A stretch of DNA of 64,000 nucleotides from the NCBI RefSeq assembly GCF_009649745.1, contig NZ_WJNG01000010.1, positions 61,272-125,271 on the forward strand, read 5' to 3'. A model generated the notes under the pieces. It was not told the DNA's origin, made no database searches, and was given only the letters and a program-made list of their open reading frames with translations. Of the stretch, positions 8,561-15,602 are shown piece after piece; position 1 is the first letter of the stretch; each line of letters begins with the position of its first letter. Made by a program: the position numbers and the translations under genes. This DNA comes from Aquibacillus halophilus. GTDB lineage: Bacteria > Bacillota > Bacilli > Bacillales > Amphibacillaceae.

Positions 8561-8763
8561 AAGCTTAAGGTAGCTTTCTGTTCAAATGAGATGAACTCCA
8601 ACAACGTTTATTTCATGAAACATTTCTACTTATTAATTAGAAATTTCATAACGTTCAAGTTTGTACTGTATTAGGAGTTTCGTTTATTTCCCCAGCTATT
8701 ATTCTGTTGTGTTTGATAAATACAATAACCATACAACTGCTATTTAATTATTTGATAGTGATT

Positions 8764-8885
8764 GGAGCGAAGGGCAGTCGACTCCAGCGGGAAAAGCGAC
8801 GGCTGAAAATCCCGGAGGAAGTGGTTTTCTTCCGAGGAAGTTGAAGCGTTGCCCGCGGAAAGCGACTGCCTGAAGCGGAAATCCA
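8764..8885 (+). repeat. Bacillaceae intergenic GC-rich repeat, copy 2
   Basis: The plus strand reads GGAGCGAAGGGCAGTCGACT, GGCTGAAAATCCCGGAGG, CGAGGAAGTTGAAGCGTTGC and CCGCGGAAAGCGACTGCC. Terminal GGGCAGTCG and CGACTGCC are inverted, so a single strand can fold. Same family as 8438-8560, in the opposite orientation. Confidence 0.65.
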
Positions 8886-8998
8886 TATAGCAGTTATTTA
8901 GCATTTTTCATCAACTGCGAAGATTAATAACAACAAAGCTTACGAAATGAGCCTTATATAAACATTAAATTACTTTTGTACTATTAGGGGGAACAGGT

Positions 8999-10654
8999 AT
9001 GGATTACGATGTAATTGTTGTTGGATCTGGACTTGCAGGACTAGTTGCAACAGTTGAACTAGCAGATAAAGGAAAAAAAGTACTGTTACTTGATCAGGAG
9101 CCAGAAGCGTCTCTTGGAGGTCAAGCATGGTGGTCATTTGGTGGCCTTTTTCTAGTCAATTCGCCAGAGCAAAGACGGATGGGGATAAAGGATTCCCGTG
9201 AACTTGCATGGCAAGACTGGATGGGGACTGCTGGATACGACCGAGAAGATGATGAAGATTATTGGGGCAAAAAATGGGCAAAAGCGTATATAGAATTTGC
9301 TACAAATGAGAAACGAAAATGGCTACATGAACAGGGGATACGTTTTTTTCCAATTGTTGGTTGGGCTGAACGCGGTGGATATCTTGCAGAGGGGCATGGT
9401 AACTCTGTTCCTAGGTTTCATATCGTATGGGGAACAGGTCCTGGTATTGTTGCTCCGTTTGAGGAAAGAATGCGTGAAGCTATTAAAAAAGGATTAGTGG
9501 ATTATCGGCCTCGTCATCGGGTTGATGAACTAATTTCAACTGGTGGATCGATCACTGGTGTCAAAGGGGGAGTGCTTGAGCAAAGTTCTGCTGCTCGTGG
9601 TGAAGCAAGTTCCCGAAATAAAATTGGTGAGTTCGAGTTCCAGTCACAGGCCGTGATGGTAACTAGTGGCGGTATCGGTGCAAATCACGAACTAATCAGA
9701 GAACATTGGCCAGCTCGATTAGGTTCCCCCCCAAAAAATATGATTTCCGGTGTTCCAGAGCATGTTGACGGGCGGATGCTTACCATTACAGAAGATGCTG
9801 GAGGCCGAATTGTAAATAGAGATCGGATGTGGCATTACACCGAAGGAATTAAAAACTGGAATCCTGTTTGGGCCAACCATGGAATTCGAATCCTTCCAGG
9901 CCCCTCATCCCTTTGGTTAGATGCACGAGGGCAAAGACTTCCGGCTCCTAATTTTCCTGGCTTTGACACATTAGGAACGTTAGAAACTATTCAGGCAACT
10001 GGCTTTGACTATTCCTGGTTCATTCTCACTCAGAAGATTATTGAGCGTGAATTTGCATTATCAGGCTCCGAGCAGAATCCCGATTTAACTGGTAAGAGTA
10101 TTAAGAAAGTTTTATCTCGTGTACTTCCGGGTCCGACTAGTCCAGTGCAGGCGTTTATGGATAAAGGGGAAGATTTTGTAGTTGCCAAAACATTACCTGA
10201 GCTTGTAGACGGTATGAATAATTTAACTGATGAAAAATTACTTAACTTAGCTGATATTGAACGACAAGTTCAAGCCCGGGATCGAGAAATGGATAATAAG
10301 TTCACTAAAGATTTACAAATTACAGCACTACGTGGTGCACGTAACTACCTAGGTGATAAATTAATAAGAGTTGCAAAGCCACATAAACTTTTGGATTCCA
10401 AGAGTGGACCACTTATTGCAGTTCGGTTGCATATTGTCAGCCGTAAAACTTTAGGTGGACTTCAAACCGATTTGTCGGGACGAGTGCTTGATCAATCAGG
10501 TAAACCAGTCCCAGGTCTTTACGCAGCGGGGGAAGTTGCCGGTTTTGGTGGCGGTGGAATTCATGGTTATCGCGCTCTAGAAGGTACATTCCTTGGAGGA
10601 TGTCTCTTCTCAGGCCGTCAAGCTGCTCGTGGATTGGCAAAAGATTTAGGCTAA
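8999..10654 (+). CDS. FAD-binding dehydrogenase (3-ketosteroid dehydrogenase-like, COG3573 type)
   Basis: A 551-residue flavoprotein. The Rossmann FAD site VIVVGSGLAGLVATVELADKG is at residues 5-25, and the C-terminal FAD motif GLYAAGEVAGFGGGGIHGYR lies near residue 505. Overall it resembles the FAD-binding dehydrogenases related to 3-oxosteroid 1-dehydrogenase and fumarate reductase flavoproteins. No heme or Fe-S motif and no signal peptide is seen, so it is a cytoplasmic single-subunit enzyme. GGGGGAACAGGT precedes the ATG. It stands alone; the tail-to-tail Nudix gene overlaps its last 4 bp. The true substrate is unknown, and steroid oxidation should not be assumed. Confidence 0.85.
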   Translation: MDYDVIVVGSGLAGLVATVELADKGKKVLLLDQEPEASLGGQAWWSFGGLFLVNSPEQRRMGIKDSRELAWQDWMGTAGYDREDDEDYWGKKWAKAYIEFATNEKRKWLHEQGIRFFPIVGWAERGGYLAEGHGNSVPRFHIVWGTGPGIVAPFEERMREAIKKGLVDYRPRHRVDELISTGGSITGVKGGVLEQSSAARGEASSRNKIGEFEFQSQAVMVTSGGIGANHELIREHWPARLGSPPKNMISGVPEHVDGRMLTITEDAGGRIVNRDRMWHYTEGIKNWNPVWANHGIRILPGPSSLWLDARGQRLPAPNFPGFDTLGTLETIQATGFDYSWFILTQKIIEREFALSGSEQNPDLTGKSIKKVLSRVLPGPTSPVQAFMDKGEDFVVAKTLPELVDGMNNLTDEKLLNLADIERQVQARDREMDNKFTKDLQITALRGARNYLGDKLIRVAKPHKLLDSKSGPLIAVRLHIVSRKTLGGLQTDLSGRVLDQSGKPVPGLYAAGEVAGFGGGGIHGYRALEGTFLGGCLFSGRQAARGLAKDLG

Positions 10655-11244
10655 TTCATAGGTAATTCATAGGGACGGTTCTTTTGAGTCCAAAAAAGTA
10701 CAAAAGAACCGTCCCTATTTATCCATTTATCCAATTTCATTGTTTTTTTAAGTTCTTTCAAAACATAATTTTCTCTTTCTATCCATTTATTTTTACTGTT
10801 TTGGATTAACATTTTTTCATTTTGATGTATGGCATCATCCAAGGAGACCCATTTAGGAGTAAATTCTTGCTCCAACTCATAATTATCTAATTTCTGATTA
10901 ACTCTTTGTTCACTAGCAAGTTCACAAAAATAGTAGTAGGAAGTCATTTGGAATAAAGCGTTACTATCATATGCGTCTATTTTTCTTTCAATAACAGAAC
11001 CTATCTTGTCTTTAACTATGATGTTTATGTAACCAGTTTCTTCCCCCACTTCACGTATAAGCCCACCTGAGTCGCTCTCACCTTCTTCTATGCCACCTCC
11101 AGGAAGTTTATAATCTCCCTTATTTGATTGTACTAATAGAACTTTATTATTTTGTGTAATTACTGCTCTTACCGCTTTTCTGTGGTTCACGATTTTCCCA
11201 CTTATTTGCATGTTTTTTTCTTCAAATAATGTATTAAATAACAC
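10651..11244 (-). CDS. Nudix hydrolase with repeat-derived C-terminus
   Basis: A 197-residue Nudix hydrolase of unknown nucleotide substrate. The Nudix box GGIEEGESDSGGLIREVGEE begins near residue 50 (GX5EX7REUXEEXGU), with the preceding strand YKLPGGG. The start is GTG at 11244 behind GAGGTG. The last 24 residues, with RDGSFVLFWTQKNRPYELP, are encoded by a copy of the dispersed hairpin repeat (10669-10718), so the natural C-terminus probably ended earlier, near WINR. The gene ends 4 bp inside the convergent dehydrogenase gene. Confidence 0.88.
   Translation of the reverse strand: MLFNTLFEEKNMQISGKIVNHRKAVRAVITQNNKVLLVQSNKGDYKLPGGGIEEGESDSGGLIREVGEETGYINIIVKDKIGSVIERKIDAYDSNALFQMTSYYYFCELASEQRVNQKLDNYELEQEFTPKWVSLDDAIHQNEKMLIQNSKNKWIERENYVLKELKKTMKLDKWINRDGSFVLFWTQKNRPYELPMN
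10669..10718. repeat. Hairpin repeat, GACGGTTC family, copy 1
   Basis: Arms ATAGGGACGGTTCTTTTG and CAAAAGAACCGTCCCTAT are perfectly complementary around a loop of about 14 nt. The copy lies inside the 3' end of the Nudix reading frame. Other copies: 11721-11769, 13710-13757, 15205-15599 (split), 38943-38982 and 42348-42409. Confidence 0.85.
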
Positions 11245-11295
11245 ATTCGCACCTCACATCTGAACTTTGATTAAAAATTACTGTGGAATTAACTT

Positions 11296-11595
11296 TTAAA
11301 AGAAATTTCTTTTAACAACTGTAACAACAGCTATGTTTAACAAAATTCCTAAGAAAAAAGCTACACCGTAATAAGTCCAGCCAAAAATCATACTAATACC
11401 GTCACTCGCTTGAAAAAACCACCATATGCAACCCATACCGAACAAAAGAAAGCTAAGTCCGACTGATTGCCAATATGTTCTCCTAGCGTTATTGGTTTTT
11501 CTAAACATAAAAACAATAAATAAAATTGAAACCAAGAATGATATTCCCATAAACCCGAAATAAAGAAAGCCTTCAAGTTCTCTAGACAAAAACAT
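11296..11595 (-). CDS. Small membrane protein, three TM segments
   Basis: A 99-residue hydrophobic protein with three predicted membrane spans (about 9-30, 42-62 and 70-92) and a basic C-terminal KRNFF. AAAGGAGTGC directly precedes the ATG. It is not recognised as a known family. It lies 51 bp downstream of the Nudix gene's start on the same strand (upstream in transcription), so the two may be cotranscribed. Confidence 0.6.
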   Translation of the reverse strand: MFLSRELEGFLYFGFMGISFLVSILFIVFMFRKTNNARRTYWQSVGLSFLLFGMGCIWWFFQASDGISMIFGWTYYGVAFFLGILLNIAVVTVVKRNFF

Positions 11596-11687
11596 GCACT
11601 CCTTTAGTAAAATTATCGAAAATCAAACTAAATCATTAGATTAATTTTAACATAAAATTCCAATTTGACTATTTTATAAAACAAAAA

Positions 11688-11711
11688 AAGATCGCCGCGA
11701 TTGGCGATCTT
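11688..11711 (-). terminator. Terminator of the PAS histidine kinase gene
   Basis: Arms AAGATCGCC and GGCGATCTT with a short loop; on the minus strand the hairpin is followed by a run of seven T. It lies about 70 bp beyond the kinase stop codon, after the second hairpin repeat. Confidence 0.8.
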
Positions 11712-11720
11712 ATAATACTG

Positions 11721-11769
11721 ATAGGGAAGGTTCTCATGACTCAAAAAAGTACATGAGAACCTTCCCTAT
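11721..11769. repeat. Hairpin repeat, GACGGTTC family, copy 2 (compensated variant)
   Basis: Arms ATAGGGAAGGTTCTCATG and CATGAGAACCTTCCCTAT. Relative to copy 3 (13710-13757), GACGG is changed to GAAGG on one side and CCGTC to CCTTC on the other, so pairing is preserved. Confidence 0.85.
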
Positions 11770-11782
11770 CTTTCCACGTTTC

Positions 11783-12835
11783 CTAGGTTTCCACGCTAGG
11801 TAATGTTACGCAAAATGTCGTTCCCTTATCCACTTCACTTGATACGGATATTACGCCATTATGACTCTTAACGATTTTATGAGTGATCATCAGTCCTAGT
11901 CCTGTTCCTTTATCTTTAGTTGTGAAAAAGGATTGTCCAAGTTTTTGAAGCTTATCTTCTGGAATACCACAGCCTGTGTCACTAACTAGTACACTTACTT
12001 CCTGCTGTTCTTGTTTGATAATAATTTTTATATCCCCATAATTTGGAGTTGCTTCAATAGCGTTTTTAACAATGTTTATAAAGACCTGTTTAAGTTGTGT
12101 TTTATTTGCATTTACAGTCGCATCTTCTTCGTCCGTTGACAAGCTGATAGTAACATCCTTTTTTGATGCTTCGTTATTGAGTAAAAATACTACATCTTTA
12201 ACAATTTTAATTATATCTTCCTCTTTAAGATCTTGTTGACTAGGTTTTGAAAAGAGCAAAAGCTCATTCGCAATACTTTCAATGTTTTCAATTTCAGATT
12301 TAATAATAGCTATGTAATCGTTTATTTTGATAGTTCCAGATTGCATAAGATGTAAAAATCCTTTAATTGATGTCAAAGGATTTCTTATTTCATGTACAAT
12401 TCCTGCAGCCATTTCACCAATTAAACTTAATTTTTCAGATTGTATCATCGAATTCAGCGCAATCTTATGTTCAGTGATATCTCGTATAGTTACTTGGGCC
12501 AGCGTCTTCCCATTAAAACGGTGAGGAGCTGTTGTTACCTCTACATCAATTATTTCACCATCAAATCTTGTTACCTTTTGTTCTATAGTCCCGACAACTC
12601 TATTATCTTCTACTACTCTTCTTAACCTTTCCTTACTTATCTCATAATAGTCAGAATGAAGATATTTAAGTACATTTTGACCTATTACCTCACTCAGATC
12701 TGAAATAGCAAATAACTCCATACTAGTTTTGTTCACATAAATTATCTCTTCACCATCAATAAGCATTATTGCGTTCATTGAGTGCTCAACTAATTGATGA
12801 AAATCTATACTAACTCCATTTACCTCAGTGATCAT
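11783..12835 (-). CDS. PAS-domain sensor histidine kinase (sporulation-kinase type)
   Basis: A 350-residue soluble histidine kinase. A PAS domain occupies about residues 10-125 (SMNAIMLIDGEEIIYVNK). The H-box is GEMAAGIVHEIRNPLTSIKG with phospho-acceptor His near residue 147. The N-box is QVFINIVKNAIEA, the G1 box DTGCGIPEDKL, and the G2 box GTGLGLMITHKIV. No membrane segment and no adjacent response regulator, as in Bacillus phosphorelay kinases (KinA/KinE-like). It probably autophosphorylates and feeds a phosphorelay such as Spo0F; that partner is inferred. Confidence 0.9.
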   Translation of the reverse strand: MITEVNGVSIDFHQLVEHSMNAIMLIDGEEIIYVNKTSMELFAISDLSEVIGQNVLKYLHSDYYEISKERLRRVVEDNRVVGTIEQKVTRFDGEIIDVEVTTAPHRFNGKTLAQVTIRDITEHKIALNSMIQSEKLSLIGEMAAGIVHEIRNPLTSIKGFLHLMQSGTIKINDYIAIIKSEIENIESIANELLLFSKPSQQDLKEEDIIKIVKDVVFLLNNEASKKDVTISLSTDEEDATVNANKTQLKQVFINIVKNAIEATPNYGDIKIIIKQEQQEVSVLVSDTGCGIPEDKLQKLGQSFFTTKDKGTGLGLMITHKIVKSHNGVISVSSEVDKGTTFCVTLPSVET

Positions 12836-13262
12836 ATAAGGCCCTCTCCTCTTTCATGAGTCAAAAAAACATTTTCAATAATAAAGTATGGTATTTGCAC
12901 CATATTTTTCAGTTTGAAATTATAGAATTCTCATAGGTGAGGAAACAAATAGTAAAATTTATCAAAAAAGAAAACTGGGGTATTCTACTATTGAAGCACA
13001 ATAGGTATTTATATAGAGTTTAGTTGAATTAACATCATTTTTTTCAGTAAAGAGACATTAAATAATAATGGCATTATAATGTTTTTCCAATTATAGCGTC
13101 TAAAGTTCACTTTACATAATTAGCAAACTATTATCAAGTATAAATGGTAAATATTAACTATAATTTACAAAAACTTAATATATCTAACTTCTTATATAGT
13201 TAAATACTACTATAAGATATTGGACTTAGCCTTTATCCGCTATATTTTGCTAACAATACAAG
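12836..13262. other. Gene-free AT-rich stretch
   Basis: No open frame, strong hairpin or repeat was recognised. It is very AT-rich and should contain the promoter for the minus-strand kinase gene just after 12835. Confidence 0.4.
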
Positions 13263-13556
13263 TTATTCTAATATCGTATTCTGCAGGATTCCATGAACTA
13301 CCATTGTAGCAATAACTGATCCTAGTAGTATAACAACTGATAATCCCCATTGTTTTGCTTTTTCACTAGAAATTATAAAGGAATTGAAGAAACCAAAGAC
13401 TACTAAAACGACGGTAACTGCTCCAATTGGATATGTCCAAATTATCCCACCATCGTCACCCCAAGCTCGAAGAATCCCCCATAAATACGCTAAGAAAGCA
13501 CTTATTCCAATAAGTATATTACCAATTATCCAAATAGTTTTTTTCTGTTTAGTCAT
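13263..13556 (-). CDS. Small membrane protein, three TM segments
   Basis: A 97-residue hydrophobic protein with three predicted spans (about residues 7-25, 37-57 and 66-88). Three consecutive in-frame ATG codons occur; GAGGTG spaced six bases before the last (13556) favours that one. It contains AWGDDGGIIWTYPIG between spans 1 and 2. No family recognised. It resembles the other small three-span proteins in this window but is not clearly a paralogue. Confidence 0.55.
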   Translation of the reverse strand: MTKQKKTIWIIGNILIGISAFLAYLWGILRAWGDDGGIIWTYPIGAVTVVLVVFGFFNSFIISSEKAKQWGLSVVILLGSVIATMVVHGILQNTILE

Positions 13557-13665
13557 CATCATCACCTCATACAATTAGTTACATAATAACGATAAAACGG
13601 GGCTACTTAATCCTTTCCTCTATATAAGAAAAATAAACCACTATCTTAAAATCAACACCAAGTCA

Positions 13666-13693
13666 AAAAAGCCGTCGCAGACATACGACAGCT
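13666..13693 (-). terminator. Probable terminator of the GH43 gene
   Basis: On the minus strand AAGCTGTCG pairs with CGACGGCTT (one G-U pair) and is followed by a T-run. It lies about 80 bp after the GH43 stop codon, beyond hairpin repeat copy 3. Confidence 0.7.
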
Positions 13694-13709
13694 TAAATCA
13701 ATCTAACTG

Positions 13710-13757
13710 ATAGGGACGGTTCTCATGACTCCAAAAAGTACATGAGAACCGTCCCTA
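13710..13757. repeat. Hairpin repeat, GACGGTTC family, copy 3
   Basis: Arms ATAGGGACGGTTCTCATG and CATGAGAACCGTCCCTA. Relative to copy 1 the CTTTTG/CAAAAG part is CTCATG/CATGAG, again a matched change in both arms. Confidence 0.85.
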
Positions 13758-13770
13758 ACTTTCTTATTTA

Positions 13771-15180
13771 TTATTCTAGAGTAAAAGAAGCTAGGGCAGC
13801 CCTACCATTTCCTGTATATGTAATATATAATGCCTGAATACCATCTGGGATAGCTATGTCAGAGGAGTATTCAGTCCATACATTTGTAAATTCAACAGGT
13901 ATCTTCCCAAGGGTTTCACCATTCCATGATGTTTTCACTTCAAATGCACCGTTACAATATCCTCTTACCTTGATTTTGACCTTTGTTATTCCCTTACAGT
14001 CAAAATATTTAAACCCAGCTGTTGCAGAATCTGTCATATTGGCAATAAATCCTATTTCTTCATCCCCATCTTTTCCATCCTGGGTTATTTTCGGGAATTG
14101 GCTGTCCATCCATAGATCACCGGTATACATCGCTTCATCTCGGCAAAACAGATTACATGCTAGATAAGCTGGATACTCTCCCCGTCCGGCAAGTGGACCT
14201 CCATTAGAACCACAGGATGTCATCTCTACCTGTGGAATCGAACCATCCCCTAGAAATTCAATTGGCTCGATGCACCCTTGCCGACTGAAATTCGACCCAT
14301 TCGTGTGTCTATGATAAAAAATATACCAGGTATCATTGATATCAACGATACCGCCATGATTATTTCCTCCATAATACATAGGTTTGTCGGCCGGCTTATA
14401 AGAGTCGATATGAAGGTCATTATTGCTCACAATAACTCCTCCATAGACAAAATCTTTCGTTGGATGTTTGCTGGTAGCGTAACACAGTTCATGCATGACA
14501 ATGGAGGAATAGACCAAATAGTACGTATCCCCCTTCTTTCTCATCGAAGGTGCTTCGAAGAATTCATGTCCCTCAAAACTACTTCCTGCACTATAAGGTT
14601 CACTCGGTGCTACGAATACCGGTTCTTCCAAAATGGTTAGCATATCCGGCCCAAGTACCGTTGCCATAGCACCACTTCTTGATTTATCACCAACTGCACA
14701 AAATCCAGTATATAGATAATTTTTATCTCCTTCGGTCAGCACACTCGGATCAAATTGGGGTTCATCTCCATCTCTCTCCCCTAGACGACCGCCTTCTGCA
14801 TCATGGACATATCCATAAAATTCATACGTTCCTGCCGGCGTATCAGAAACGGCCACTGATACAATAGAAATTTTATCTAGTACATAGTACAAATAATACC
14901 TTCCATCCGGGCCAACTGTGACATCAGGTGCATAGAGGCACATAGTTTCGGCTTGGTTCAATGGATCATCTGTTTTTTTGTAGATGATACCTTCATACCG
15001 CCAGTCAGCCAAGTCATTCACCGGAGCAGACCAGCATACATAATCATTTAAACAATAGGCATGTCCGTTAAACCGGTCATGTGAACCATAAACATAGACT
15101 CTATCATTAAAAACATACGGTTCACCATCGGGAATGTATTCCCATGAAGGAAGATATGGATTAAATCCTTGTTTTTTCAT
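13771..15180 (-). CDS. GH43 family glycosidase (arabinofuranosidase/xylosidase) with C-terminal carbohydrate-binding domain
   Basis: A 469-residue cytoplasmic GH43 enzyme. The five-bladed propeller spans about residues 5-330. The catalytic set is visible: Asp in IPDGEPYVF, Asp in YAPDVTVGPDG and acid Glu in HEFFEAPSMRKKG. The last 120 or so residues form a beta-sandwich resembling CBM6 (VRGYCNGAFEVKTSWNG). No signal peptide, so it acts on imported oligosaccharides. GGTGGTG seven bases before the ATG at 15180 decides the start over one nine codons upstream. Neighbours (GH120, GH10, GH127) point to arabinoxylan oligomers. Exact linkage specificity is not determined. Confidence 0.88.
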   Translation of the reverse strand: MKKQGFNPYLPSWEYIPDGEPYVFNDRVYVYGSHDRFNGHAYCLNDYVCWSAPVNDLADWRYEGIIYKKTDDPLNQAETMCLYAPDVTVGPDGRYYLYYVLDKISIVSVAVSDTPAGTYEFYGYVHDAEGGRLGERDGDEPQFDPSVLTEGDKNYLYTGFCAVGDKSRSGAMATVLGPDMLTILEEPVFVAPSEPYSAGSSFEGHEFFEAPSMRKKGDTYYLVYSSIVMHELCYATSKHPTKDFVYGGVIVSNNDLHIDSYKPADKPMYYGGNNHGGIVDINDTWYIFYHRHTNGSNFSRQGCIEPIEFLGDGSIPQVEMTSCGSNGGPLAGRGEYPAYLACNLFCRDEAMYTGDLWMDSQFPKITQDGKDGDEEIGFIANMTDSATAGFKYFDCKGITKVKIKVRGYCNGAFEVKTSWNGETLGKIPVEFTNVWTEYSSDIAIPDGIQALYITYTGNGRAALASFTLE

Positions 15181-15204
15181 TGTCAGCACCACCATATTTA
15201 GATT

Positions 15205-15599
15205 CATGGGGACGGTTCTTTTGTTTCCGCCCGTCGTTAGTTTAGAAATAATAAGTTAACTGGTCTTTTTAAAAGGGCTATAGCTAACTGTCGATAAACA
15301 ACCCCTATTCCAATCAAAGTAACTAATAAAGGATTAGCAAAAACCAGTATGATACCGCCATTGCTATTCGTCTATTCTGATTCTTTTGTCTTAGTGATAG
15401 AAATCCCCATCCAATCACAACAACACTCCAGAGGTAAAAGGAATTGATAACAAATGACATAATTCCCACTAGCAATGAAATAATGCTTACCCATTTTTCG
15501 GACTGTTTACTCGATTGATAGTTTCACTCATGATTGCACGTCCAATAATTTATGTGCGGTAGTAAACAAATTAAAGGAAGCAAAAGAACCGTCCCTATG
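15205..15599. mobile_element. MITE-like element: hairpin-repeat arms split by about 350 bp
   Basis: The two arms of the dispersed hairpin family, CATGGGGACGGTTCTTTTG (15205-15223) and CAAAAGAACCGTCCCTATG (15581-15599), lie at the ends of this gene-free interval instead of being adjacent. The inner 350 bp include debris of a small membrane-protein gene. No transposase is present. It may be a non-autonomous element, or a hairpin opened by an insertion. Confidence 0.5.
15261..15530 (-). pseudogene. Degenerate small membrane-protein gene
   Basis: On the minus strand ATGAGTGAAACTATCAATCG opens a frame that soon shifts. A second frame then gives SEKWVSIISLLVGIMSFVIN and VVVIGWGFLSLRQKNQNRR, and a third continues with FANPLLVTLIGIGVVY. 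Two hydrophobic spans with a short basic loop suggest a small two- or three-span protein of the DUF4190-like kind. At least two frameshifts are needed, so it is broken. Confidence 0.45.
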
Positions 15600-15602
15600 A
15601 TT

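Larger units (their letters stand above)
8073..8998. other. Gene-free stretch of 0.9 kb carrying two inverted repeat copies
   Basis: No open frame with coding character was found. The stretch holds the ars promoter region, two copies of a GC-rich dispersed repeat (8438-8560 and 8764-8885, opposite orientations), and the promoter side of the flavoprotein gene that starts at 8999. The GC-rich repeats stand out from the AT-rich background. Confidence 0.5.

Noticed and set aside
8999..10654. Naming the flavoprotein a steroid dehydrogenase
   Set aside because: Only the fold family is supported; no steroid-degradation genes are nearby, so a specific substrate would be a guess.
10669..13757. Spaced hairpin repeats considered as a CRISPR array
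   Set aside because: The copies are 1-2 kb apart, are self-complementary, differ in sequence, and lie among normal genes with no cas genes.
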